The notes below the pieces were generated by a model. The model had not been told where the DNA came from, ran no database searches, and saw nothing but the letters and a program-made list of their open reading frames with translations. DNA of 43,016 bases from an uncultured Veillonellaceae bacterium (GTDB lineage Bacteria; Bacillota; Negativicutes; Selenomonadales; Selenomonadaceae), in contig OMWS01000020.1 of NCBI GenBank assembly GCA_900314825.1, forward strand, positions 1-43,016, in the 5' to 3' direction. Made by a program: the position numbers and the translations under genes. Positions 25,595 through 33,044 of this stretch are shown here, piece by piece; the stretch's first letter is position 1; every line of letters starts with the position of its first letter.

Positions 25595-26386
25595 TCACTT
25601 CTTGTCCTTGACGACTTTCATGCCTTCCGGGAGATTCAGATACGAAGCTTCCGGCGTGGATGAAAACTCGTCGATTTTCAAGATGCATTTCTGCCCGTCG
25701 AGCGAACCATCCGCACGATAGCGGTACGTCGCCGAGGCGATCTTCACGAGCTGGTTGCCCTGGAAATAGTAGCGGACAGCGGCGAGGCCGTTATCGTAAT
25801 CCGCACGATAATCTTCATAAGCGAGGCCGCCATCAAGCATGCCGCTGCCGGCATAATAATAATACGCCGTGCCCGCAGGTTTCTGTTCGGGCTTCAACAT
25901 GACGGTGAAGAGCTGCGAGACATCCGACGGACCGAAGTTCTCGCCATAAAGCAGCTGACTCTCCCGGTCGAGCGGCTGTGCCTTCACTTTTCTCTTGCCC
26001 GCATCCGAACGATACTTCACGGAACCTTTCTTGATGTCGCCCTGATAGCGGTAGACGTCATCGCCCTTCGTCAATTCGCAGCGGACGTACTCCGGGTAGC
26101 GGATCTCGACGTATTTATCACTGCCATTCAAGACGAGCACGCCCTGGTATGGCTGGTTCGCATAGAGCTCAGGCGACGTCATGCGACCGATGGTCGCCGT
26201 CATATCGACAATCTCACGATTGTGGATGCGCTCCGCCGGCGTGATGTTCTCGTATTTGACCGTACAGCTGTGATGCGCGAGCATATCGCGATAGGCATCC
26301 GTACGCGCGGCGGATGCCTGTGATGCCGTCGCTGTCAGGAAGCATGCGCCCGCGAGGGCGATGGCAAAGAGATGTTTCATGTTCAT
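25595..26386 (-). CDS. Exported protein, YRDML paralogue 2 (operon gene 4)
   Basis: The 263-residue protein has a signal peptide (MNMKHLFAIALAGACFLT, cleavage near ASA-A). It then has a mature domain that begins with AYRDMLAHHSCTVKYENI and ends with IDEFSSTPEASYLNLPEG. The preceding gene encodes a protein of the same length with a similar TYRDML start, so the two look like diverged paralogues. The predominance of beta-strand-like stretches and the final PEG-type strand recall LolA-like or lipoprotein-sorting folds, a weak inference. The ATG overlaps the upstream stop (ATGA) and follows GGGAGG. Confidence 0.7.
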   Translation of the reverse strand: MNMKHLFAIALAGACFLTATASQASAARTDAYRDMLAHHSCTVKYENITPAERIHNREIVDMTATIGRMTSPELYANQPYQGVLVLNGSDKYVEIRYPEYVRCELTKGDDVYRYQGDIKKGSVKYRSDAGKRKVKAQPLDRESQLLYGENFGPSDVSQLFTVMLKPEQKPAGTAYYYYAGSGMLDGGLAYEDYRADYDNGLAAVRYYFQGNQLVKIASATYRYRADGSLDGQKCILKIDEFSSTPEASYLNLPEGMKVVKDKK

Positions 26387-27165
26387 TTCTTTTCGCCTCC
26401 CAGCTGCTCGACCTGGACTTTGTGTCCGAGGAGCTCATCGATATCGCCCTGGCCGGCGGCATAGACATTCACGGCCCTCCCGAAGAGGAACGCACCCTCG
26501 GGAATCTCGCTCGTGAACTGCGCGATCGTCAGCGTGTCCACAGGGATTTCCTTGCCCTGCTCCAGCAAGACCTCCTGTACTTTGGCGAGCTTCCCGTCTT
26601 TGTAAAGCATGTTGTAGACGATCTGCCCCGACACCGTGTCCGCCTGCGTATGGATGTCGCTGACGTACTGGTCGCAATCATACGTCACGCCATCGACCGT
26701 GCGCTGCGATGCGCCCGTGTACACGGGTTGCGCCTGGCTGACGGCGTGCATGGAAAACGCGTCATCCCAATCAAAGGCACAGAGCTCGTCAGGAATCGCG
26801 AGCTTCGAGCGGACGGACTCCCAGTGCTCCGTCGTATTCAGCAGCGTGCTTCCCATCTTTTCTGCCGGCAGGCGCAAGAAGGAATCTTTCTTGCCATCCG
26901 GCTGATATTTGTAATACGCCTGGTCTTTGAAGATGGCTTCCGTCTGCCAGTCGCCCTTCTTGCCCGTCGGGTTTGATTTCATCTGGCGCACGCCCGCTTG
27001 CTCCTGCAATATATAGTGCGTGTCATCCCGCTGGTATTCGAGATAAAACGTGCCTTGAGACAACATGTCCCGATACGTCTGCGCCGCCGGCTGCTCGGCG
27101 GCCGCCGTGCCGCAAAACAGACAGCTCATGAGAGCCGCTGCGGCAAGGATCCCCTGTTTCTTCAT
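26383..27165 (-). CDS. Exported protein, YRDML paralogue 1 (operon gene 3)
   Basis: The 260-residue protein starts with a typical signal peptide (MKKQGILAAAALMSCLFCG, cleavage near AAA-E). The mature part begins with TYRDMLSQGTFYLEYQRD, matching the next gene, and contains many tyrosine- and aspartate-rich strands. No catalytic motif is apparent. I chose the Met at 27165 because AAAGGA lies eight bases upstream. An upstream ATG at 27174 overlaps the previous stop but has poor spacing. The function is unknown; placement among CsgG-like proteins suggests an envelope role. Confidence 0.7.
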   Translation of the reverse strand: MKKQGILAAAALMSCLFCGTAAAEQPAAQTYRDMLSQGTFYLEYQRDDTHYILQEQAGVRQMKSNPTGKKGDWQTEAIFKDQAYYKYQPDGKKDSFLRLPAEKMGSTLLNTTEHWESVRSKLAIPDELCAFDWDDAFSMHAVSQAQPVYTGASQRTVDGVTYDCDQYVSDIHTQADTVSGQIVYNMLYKDGKLAKVQEVLLEQGKEIPVDTLTIAQFTSEIPEGAFLFGRAVNVYAAGQGDIDELLGHKVQVEQLGGEKK

Positions 27166-27170
27166 ATCCT

Positions 27171-27857
27171 TCATCCTTTCCCCTGGAGCGTGTCTGCCAT
27201 TCCTTCCTCTTTTTCATAAATCACATTCTGAATGGCTTTATAGATGGCATTGTTGCATTCTTCTTCCGGCGCCGCTTCCGCACCGACCCGGATGGGAACG
27301 GCGACATTCGATGTCATTTTGAACGTCGATGACGCGCCGGCGCCGCTTCCATAGAACACGGTCTCCCCCGTCTCCCGGTCGATGATATGGACGGTGATGC
27401 GAGCCGAGACCTTTTCGCTCGCCCCGCCGCCAGCATCAGACACGCCACCACTGTTCGCGATGATGACGTTGCCTTTCGAGCGCTTGACAGAAAGTCCTGT
27501 CAAGCTGCTGTAAAGGACGTAGCGAGCCTTCACTGTATCCGCGATGTCTTTGACCTCGTTTTGCGTGAGCCCGTTCTTCTGGAAAGCGAGCTCGTCGAGC
27601 CGTTTCCGCTCCGTGCTCATGCTGCGGACATGAGCGAACACGCCGGAAGATTGCAGCTCATCGACGAACGTCGTCTCTGCATTGCCGAGGTAATCGCCGA
27701 GCGCCACCGCTTCCGTCTTGTTCTGCATGGGCAGGACGAGCAGCACGCCCTCCGCGTCGATTTTTGAAAAGGAAAACGCTTCGCTCGTCGGACAGCCGGC
27801 AAGCAAGACGCCTACGGCCAAAAAGGCGGCAAACAGATAGCGCATCAATATTTTCAT
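27171..27857 (-). CDS. CsgG-like lipoprotein (operon gene 2)
   Basis: The 228-residue protein has a lipobox, LAGC at residues 19-22, after a hydrophobic stretch, so it is probably a lipoprotein, as CsgG and LpoB are. The mature domain shows VLLVLPMQNKT, TVKARYVLYSSLTGL and a VHIIDRETGETVFYGSG strand pair, the pattern of CsgG-family proteins. A serine/glycine-rich region (SGGVSDAGGGASEK) sits between strands. It is the only member of the operon with a fully standard lipobox and might anchor a complex. It starts 15 bases after gene 1. Confidence 0.75.
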   Translation of the reverse strand: MKILMRYLFAAFLAVGVLLAGCPTSEAFSFSKIDAEGVLLVLPMQNKTEAVALGDYLGNAETTFVDELQSSGVFAHVRSMSTERKRLDELAFQKNGLTQNEVKDIADTVKARYVLYSSLTGLSVKRSKGNVIIANSGGVSDAGGGASEKVSARITVHIIDRETGETVFYGSGAGASSTFKMTSNVAVPIRVGAEAAPEEECNNAIYKAIQNVIYEKEEGMADTLQGKG

Positions 27858-27872
27858 CTATATCCTCCTGTC

Positions 27873-28538
27873 TCAACGCTTTCTTCCCACGCGGCCTTCC
27901 ATGCGGGCAACGAGACCGCGCTCGCCATACACGGCATCGTCAATGGCGTTGATCATCGCGCTGTCCACCTGGCCTTCATCGACTTCGTCCGTGCCAATGC
28001 GGAAGATGTTGAGCGGCCCGCGCGTCAGCTTGTTCGTATCCTTGCCGACGCCGCGCGCCGCGAGGACGATCTCGCCCGTCTCCACATCGACGAAGCGAAG
28101 CGAGATCGTCGCCGTCACGCGATATTTCTTCTGCCCGCTGCCGAGCACCGTCGTCTGCGAGCGGCGCGTCGTCAAGCTCGTGACGCTCGCGATGACGATG
28201 TACTGCGCACCGAGCAGCTTGCCGATCTGCGCGTTCGTCGAAGCGTCCGTGATCCCTGTCATCTGGAAGTTGTACTCATTCAGGACATCACGGATTTTCT
28301 TGCGCTCCACGACATGGAATTTTCCGGCATTCGAGAGCTCGTCCGACAAGTCTCCCAGATAATTGGAAAGATTTTCGTCTCGCCATTCCGAAGAGACAAC
28401 ACCATTCGTATCAAATGACGTCACCGCGACCGTCGGATGCTCCAGGATGCTGACCGAAGCGGCGTCTGCGCGCGTCGGCAGCAGCAGCGCGACGCACAAA
28501 ACCCCCAGCAGCCCCATCCATTTTAAAAGCTGTTTCAT
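27873..28538 (-). CDS. CsgG-family exported protein (operon gene 1)
   Basis: The 221-residue protein has a signal peptide (MKQLLKWMGLLGVLC onward, cleavage near ADA-A) and the clearest CsgG-domain match of the set. It carries HPTVAVTSFDTNGVV, VVERKKIRDVLNEYNFQM, IGKLLGAQYIVIASVTSL and FVDVETGEIVLAARG. CsgG forms the curli secretion pore; LpoB of the same fold activates penicillin-binding proteins. No curlin, CsgE or CsgF homologue is encoded nearby, so curli secretion is unlikely. AAGGAGG precedes the ATG. A near-consensus promoter lies about 56 bases upstream, making this the first of six co-directional exported-protein genes. Confidence 0.85.
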   Translation of the reverse strand: MKQLLKWMGLLGVLCVALLLPTRADAASVSILEHPTVAVTSFDTNGVVSSEWRDENLSNYLGDLSDELSNAGKFHVVERKKIRDVLNEYNFQMTGITDASTNAQIGKLLGAQYIVIASVTSLTTRRSQTTVLGSGQKKYRVTATISLRFVDVETGEIVLAARGVGKDTNKLTRGPLNIFRIGTDEVDEGQVDSAMINAIDDAVYGERGLVARMEGRVGRKR

Positions 28539-28593
28539 AGAAAAATCCTCCTTGGATATTCTTGAACCTCTCAGAAATCTTCAGCTGTTTTTC

Positions 28594-28622
28594 AGTATAG
28601 CATGACAGCACGCCCCTATCAA
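28594..28622 (-). promoter_or_regulatory. Promoter of the six-gene CsgG-like operon
   Basis: The minus strand has TTGATA, 17 bases, then TATACT, close to the sigma-70 consensus, about 56 bases before gene 1. It lies directly after the hlyD terminator, so the operon is transcribed independently. Confidence 0.75.
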
Positions 28623-28640
28623 GAAAAATACATCAAAAAA

Positions 28641-28675
28641 GACGCGCCATGCAATGTATACTTGCACGACGCGTC
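28641..28675 (-). terminator. Terminator of the HlyD-like gene
   Basis: On the minus strand GACGCG pairs with CGCGTC and TGCAA with TTGCA, enclosing a short loop. Six T residues follow (28635-28640 on the plus strand are A). It separates the HlyD gene from the CsgG-like operon promoter. Confidence 0.8.
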
Positions 28676-28703
28676 GAAGGACGTTTGCAATCAAAAACAC
28701 GAT

Positions 28704-29897
28704 TTATTTCAAAGAAAACTTCACGACCGCTTCCAGCCCCGGCCGCAGCGTTGCGGCTTCGTCTTTCGGCAGGGAGATCTTGACAGTGAGGCGATCGTCG
28801 CCCGCGCTGTCGTCGCTGCCTTCGGTCGCCGTCGTCTTCGGCTGCGTGCCCGCGCTTTGCCCTGTCGCTGCCGGCGTTGTATGTTGCGCGTCACCATCTG
28901 GTGCGGATGATTCTTGCGTTTGCGCACTCGCATTGTCCGTCACCATGGCATCCGTCGAGACGGACGCGGCAGTTTCGGCATCCTTCGCTTCCTCCGGCTC
29001 GCTCGGGTCTTTGATATCCGTGACGGTACCTTGATACTTTTTGCCGTCAATCGTGTAGCTCACGAACTGGCCGAGGCGGATGCTGTCTTTCTGCGCGGGC
29101 GAGAGTTTTGCCTCGACCCAGACGTCCGCATCATCGCCGATGCTCGCGATGGTCTGGCCGGCTTTGACAGCCGCGCCTTCCGTCGTGTCATCCGCGAAAT
29201 ACACCGTGCCGTCGACCGGCGCGACGATATCCGTCGTCTGCGCGTCCTGCTTCGCGTTTTGGAGCGCGGCTTCCGCTTGCTTGACGGCGAGCTCTGCCTG
29301 CTTGACGGCTTCGGGGTTTGGCGCTTGCGTGATCGTACGCGGCGGCGTCGGCACGGACGCGACGGGCGCGGGCGCGCTCGACGCTTCGGCCTCTGCGAGA
29401 TCGGCCGCGGCCTGGTCGCGCTGCACGGCGCTGACGGCGCCCATCTCGAAGAGCTCGTTCATACGATTCAGGCGCGCGCGCGCATTCGCGACGGCCTGCG
29501 AGTTGCCCGAAGGCTGCGCGACAGGCGCAGGGGCGCTGCTGCCCGGCACAGTGATGGTTTGGCCTTTCTGCACCTGCGCGAGGTTCTGCTTCGCAAGCTC
29601 GGCATTCTGCTCGAGCTGCGCGATCTGCTCGTCCGTGACGTCCGCCTGCACGTGCGCGATGACGTCGCCGGCCGCGACATGGTCGCCGTCCTGCACGACG
29701 AGCTCTGTGATCGTGCCATTCGCTTTTGCCTTGACGCTGACCATTGTGCTCGCGACTTTCGCGTCATAGACGGTCAGCCCCTTCTGATTGTGCTGGTACG
29801 CCCAGACGCCGCCCGCGCAGAGCACGGCGAGCACGATGATCGCGATCGGGCCGAACTTCAGCACGCGCTTGACTTTTTCTGTGATATCGACTTCCAA
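28704..29897 (-). CDS. HlyD-family membrane fusion protein
   Basis: The 397-residue protein has one N-terminal transmembrane segment (about residues 14-34). A lipoyl-like strand pair (KANGTITELVVQDGDHVAAG) and two coiled-coil stretches separated by Ala/Pro-rich linkers follow. The second lipoyl half is IVAPVDGTVYFADDT and a beta-barrel follows. This is the adaptor of type I or MFS-type export across a diderm envelope. A low-complexity Ala/Thr/Ser/Asp insertion of about 65 residues splits the C-terminal barrel. No ABC or MFS partner gene is adjacent. The start is TTG at 29897, nine bases after AGGAGG; the open frame upstream runs into palindromic copy C. Confidence 0.85.
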   Translation of the reverse strand: MEVDITEKVKRVLKFGPIAIIVLAVLCAGGVWAYQHNQKGLTVYDAKVASTMVSVKAKANGTITELVVQDGDHVAAGDVIAHVQADVTDEQIAQLEQNAELAKQNLAQVQKGQTITVPGSSAPAPVAQPSGNSQAVANARARLNRMNELFEMGAVSAVQRDQAAADLAEAEASSAPAPVASVPTPPRTITQAPNPEAVKQAELAVKQAEAALQNAKQDAQTTDIVAPVDGTVYFADDTTEGAAVKAGQTIASIGDDADVWVEAKLSPAQKDSIRLGQFVSYTIDGKKYQGTVTDIKDPSEPEEAKDAETAASVSTDAMVTDNASAQTQESSAPDGDAQHTTPAATGQSAGTQPKTTATEGSDDSAGDDRLTVKISLPKDEAATLRPGLEAVVKFSLK

Positions 29898-29921
29898 AAC
29901 GAGGAAACCTCCTGTACCCTT

Positions 29922-30118
29922 GCCTCCCCCTCTGGGGAAAGCAGACACTTAGCGCTTTAGCGCTTAGTGGTCGCTTTGTCCTTTAGGTAGAGGTGCCCCG
30001 TAGGGGCGGAGAGGGTAGCGCCATTACGAGATTCTATATCCTTTCGATAGAGTTGAGAATCTCGATATGTCGCTACCCTCTCAGTCGCCCTATCGGGCGC
30101 CACTCCCCCAAGGGGGGG
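29922..30118. repeat. Large palindromic element, copy C
   Basis: The ends read GCCTCCCCCTC and CCCCCAAGGGGGGG, with GAGAGGGTAGCG and CGCTACCCTCTC further in. The centre pairs CGAGATTCT with GAGAATCTCG. The left tip hairpin is split by the nested palindrome at 29939-29976 and the right tip is empty. It fills the gap between alaS and the HlyD-like gene. Confidence 0.8.
29939..29976 (-). repeat. Nested small palindrome in copy C
   Basis: The minus strand is identical to the plus-strand copy at 21774-21811, and identity continues into TAGGTAGAGGTG beyond one end. Orientation relative to the genome is reversed, as is the whole host element. Confidence 0.8.
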
Positions 30119-30156
30119 ATCCGTCCATTACAGTTGCTTTTTCATTCAAACATCAT

Positions 30157-32781
30157 TCAGCCGATCTGCGCCTTCAGCACTTCCACGGCCTTCTCGAATG
30201 CCTTCGGCAGTGCCTCGGCGTTCTTTCCGCCGGCCTGCGCCATGTCGGGACGGCCGCCGCCGCCACCGCCGACGACCGCTGCCGCTTCCTTGATGACCTT
30301 GCCCGCATGGACGCCTTTGTTCACTGCGTCTTTCGAAGCCTTGACGACGAGGCTGACCTTGCCGTCATGGACGCAGGCGAGCACGACGACGCCGCCATCG
30401 AGCTTCGATGCCGAGAGGTCGGCGACTTCGCGGAGCTCGTCCATGTTTGCGGCATGTGCGAGGCCGCAAGCGACTGGCACGCCATTCACGTCTTCGACGG
30501 AAGCGAGCAGCTTCTTCGCATCCGCTTTTTCGCGCATTTCCGCGACTTCGGCGAGCTGCGCTTCCATCGTCTTTTTCTCGGCGAGCAATTTGTCAACCGT
30601 GGCCGGTACGTCATCGTCCGTTGCTTTGAGCTTCGCGCCCGCTTCCGCGAGCGTTGCCGCTTTGCCATTCAGGTAATCGAGCGCGGCTTTGCCCGTCAGC
30701 GCTTCGATGCGGCGCACGCCGGAGGCGACGCCCGTCTCGGCGACGATCTTGAACGCACCAATCTGGCCGATGTTCTTGACATGCGAGCCGCCGCAGAGCT
30801 CCATGGAGAAGCCCGGCACTTTCACGACGCGCACGACATCGCCGTATTTCTCGGAGAACAGCGCCATCGCGCCGGCTTTTTTCGCTTCGTCGAGCGCCAT
30901 GTGCGTGATCTCAACGTCGATGCCCTTGAGGATTTCCTCGTTGACGAGCTCCTCGACATCGGCGAGCTGCTGCGCCGAGACAGGCTCGAAGTTCGTGAAG
31001 TCAAAGCGCAGGCGCTCCGGCGTGACGGACGAGCCAGCCTGATGCACCTGGTCACCGACGACGCGCTTCAACGCGGCTTGGAGGAGATGCGTCGCCGTAT
31101 GGTTGCGCGCGGACGCGAGCTTCTTCGTCCGGTCGACTTCGATCTTGACCGTGTCGCCGACTTTCAGCTGGCCTTCCTCGACGTACGAGATATGATAGAC
31201 CGTGCCATCCGGCAGTTTCTTCGCATTCGACGCATGGATGCGGCCGAGCTCAGACAACAAATAGCCTTCGTCGCCGACCTGTCCGCCGCCCTCGGCGTAG
31301 AACGGCGTCTTGTCCAAAATGATGCCAGCTTCTTCGCCGTCATGGATTTCGTCGACGAGCTTGCCGTCTTTCCAGATGGCGACGACTTTCGCCTCTTTCG
31401 CCTCCGGGTCAACGACGAGTTTGGAGACATCGATGCCCGAGAGGTCCGGCACCTGCACGCGGATGTTCGCGGCACGGGCCGCACGCGCACGGCTCCGCTG
31501 CTCGTCCATGGCCTTGTCAAAGCCTGCCTTGTCGAGGTCGAGCCCCTGCTCATGCAGGATTTCTTCCGTAAGCTCCCACGGGAAGCCGTACGTATCGTAA
31601 AGGCGGAAGCCGATCACGCCCGGCAGTTCTTTCTTGCCAGCGGCTTTGAGCTCTTCGACCTCTTTGCCGAGCAGTTCCATGCCCTGGTTCAGCGTCGCAG
31701 CGAAACGATCTTCCTCGATGCTGATGACTTTTTTGATGTAGTCGTGCTTCGCGACGAGCTCGCCGAAATCGCTCGCATCTTTATAGATTTCCACAACGGC
31801 ATCGACGGCGCCCTCGAGGAACTTGTCCTTGATGCCGAGCATGCGGCCGTGACGGATGGCGCGGCGCAGGATGCGGCGCAGCACGTAGCCGCGGCCCTCA
31901 TTTGACGGCAGGATGCCGTCCATGATCATGATGGCCATGGAGCGCGCGTGGTCAGCGATGACTTTGAGCGAAACGTCTTTTTCCGGGTCTTCGCCGTATT
32001 TCACGCCCGAAACTTTCGATGCGTATTCGATAATCGGGTACAGGAGGTCGGTCTCGAAGTTCGTCTTCTTGCCCTGCACGACGGACGCGAGGCGCTCGAG
32101 GCCGCAGCCCGTGTCGATGTTCTTGTGCGCGAGGTCCTTGTACGAGCCGTCTTCTTGCCGGTCAAACTGCGTGAAGACGAGATTCCAGATCTCGAGGTAG
32201 CGGTCGCAATCGCAGCCGACAGCGCACGTCGGCTTGCCGCAGCCGCGCTCTTCGCCGAGATCGATGTAGATTTCGGAGTCCGGGCCGCACGGGCCAGGGC
32301 CGATTTCCCAGAAATTGTCGTCCATCTTGACGATGTGATCCTGCGGGAAGCCCAGCTGGGACTTCCAGATTTCAATGGCCTCGTCGTCGTCGGGATAGAC
32401 CGTGACCCAGAGCTTGTCCTTCGGGAGCTCGACGACTTCCGTCAAAAATTCCCACGCCCAGGGAATCGCTTCTTTTTTGAAATAATCGCCAAACGAGAAG
32501 TTGCCAAGCATCTCGAAATACGTCTGATGGCGCGCCGTGCGGCCGACGTTCTCGATGTCGCCCGTGCGCACGCAGCGCTGGCTCGTCGTCATGCGCGTAC
32601 GGGGCGGCTTCATCTTGCCCGTGAAAAACGGCTTCAGTGGCGCCATGCCGGCACCGATCAAGAGCAGCGTCGGATCGTCCTGCGGAATGAGGGAGAAGCT
32701 CTCATGGCGCAGATGGCCTTTCTTCTCCGCGAAGAACTGGAGATACGCCTCTCGCAGTTCATTGCCTGTCATGTACTTCAA
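30157..32781 (-). CDS. alaS: Alanyl-tRNA synthetase
   Basis: The 874-residue class II synthetase attaches alanine to tRNA-Ala. Aminoacylation-domain signatures (RQCVRTGD-like SQRCVRTGDIENVG, GNFSFGDYFKKEAI) and the editing-domain zinc ligands are present: HTATH in RNHTATHLLQAAL and CGGSHV. The C-terminal oligomerisation region ends with a glycine run (VVGGGGGGRPDMAQ). Length and order match bacterial AlaRS. The start is TTG at 32781: GGAGG lies nine bases upstream, while the ATG three codons later would be 18 bases away. No T-box leader is recognised. Confidence 0.98.
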   Translation of the reverse strand: MKYMTGNELREAYLQFFAEKKGHLRHESFSLIPQDDPTLLLIGAGMAPLKPFFTGKMKPPRTRMTTSQRCVRTGDIENVGRTARHQTYFEMLGNFSFGDYFKKEAIPWAWEFLTEVVELPKDKLWVTVYPDDDEAIEIWKSQLGFPQDHIVKMDDNFWEIGPGPCGPDSEIYIDLGEERGCGKPTCAVGCDCDRYLEIWNLVFTQFDRQEDGSYKDLAHKNIDTGCGLERLASVVQGKKTNFETDLLYPIIEYASKVSGVKYGEDPEKDVSLKVIADHARSMAIMIMDGILPSNEGRGYVLRRILRRAIRHGRMLGIKDKFLEGAVDAVVEIYKDASDFGELVAKHDYIKKVISIEEDRFAATLNQGMELLGKEVEELKAAGKKELPGVIGFRLYDTYGFPWELTEEILHEQGLDLDKAGFDKAMDEQRSRARAARAANIRVQVPDLSGIDVSKLVVDPEAKEAKVVAIWKDGKLVDEIHDGEEAGIILDKTPFYAEGGGQVGDEGYLLSELGRIHASNAKKLPDGTVYHISYVEEGQLKVGDTVKIEVDRTKKLASARNHTATHLLQAALKRVVGDQVHQAGSSVTPERLRFDFTNFEPVSAQQLADVEELVNEEILKGIDVEITHMALDEAKKAGAMALFSEKYGDVVRVVKVPGFSMELCGGSHVKNIGQIGAFKIVAETGVASGVRRIEALTGKAALDYLNGKAATLAEAGAKLKATDDDVPATVDKLLAEKKTMEAQLAEVAEMREKADAKKLLASVEDVNGVPVACGLAHAANMDELREVADLSASKLDGGVVVLACVHDGKVSLVVKASKDAVNKGVHAGKVIKEAAAVVGGGGGGRPDMAQAGGKNAEALPKAFEKAVEVLKAQIG

Positions 32782-32823
32782 AACAATCTACCTCCAGAAG
32801 GTATTTTTATCCACATAGTCATT

Positions 32824-32852
32824 AGAATATCACAGATTCCGCACGAGGTAAA
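32824..32852 (-). promoter_or_regulatory. alaS promoter
   Basis: The minus strand has TTTACC, 17 bases, then TATTCT, about 42 bases before the TTG start. The boxes are moderate. The short leader leaves no room for a T-box. Confidence 0.5.
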
Positions 32853-32919
32853 GATTTTCCTTTTCGTGCGCGCACCCGCGAAAAGTTACGATGATACGAA
32901 TCCTTCTGCCGTGCAGGGG

Positions 32920-33018
32920 ACCCTCTCCACCGCTGACGCGGTCCCCCTCTACCTAAAGGATAAAGCGAACGCATAGGCGCTAAAGCGCCTTGCGTCTGCT
33001 TTTCCCTGAGGGAGAGGC
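32920..33018. repeat. Palindromic element, copy D (one arm only)
   Basis: It matches one arm of the family: ACCCTCTCCACCGC, GCGGTCCCCCTCT and a final GGGAGAGGC, nearly identical to the right arm of copy A. The tip hairpin is split by the nested palindrome at 32963-33001. The opposite arm is missing, so this is a truncated or solo-arm copy. Confidence 0.75.
32963..33001 (+). repeat. Nested small palindrome in copy D
   Basis: This 39-nt copy has AAGC/GCTT ends, ACGCA, GGCGC, a TAAA loop, GCGCC and TGCGT. Stem bases differ from the other copies on both strands, so pairing is kept. Confidence 0.75.
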
Positions 33019-33044
33019 TGCTGGGGCTCGTGCGCTGTAAAGAA

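Noticed and set aside
27873..28538. Curli secretion locus suggested by CsgG
   Set aside because: No CsgA/B, CsgE or CsgF-like gene is present, and four diverged CsgG-like proteins do not fit a curli operon.
30067..31905. Long plus-strand open frame opposite alaS (612 codons)
   Set aside because: Same reasoning: it mirrors a universal gene, its composition is that of a shadow frame, and its start lies in palindromic copy C.
32920..32945. T-box-like sequence upstream of alaS (GGGGGACCGCG on the minus strand)
   Set aside because: The same bases occur in palindromic copy A inside the his operon, so they belong to the repeat family. They also lie upstream of the predicted alaS promoter, and no specifier or antiterminator structure is present.
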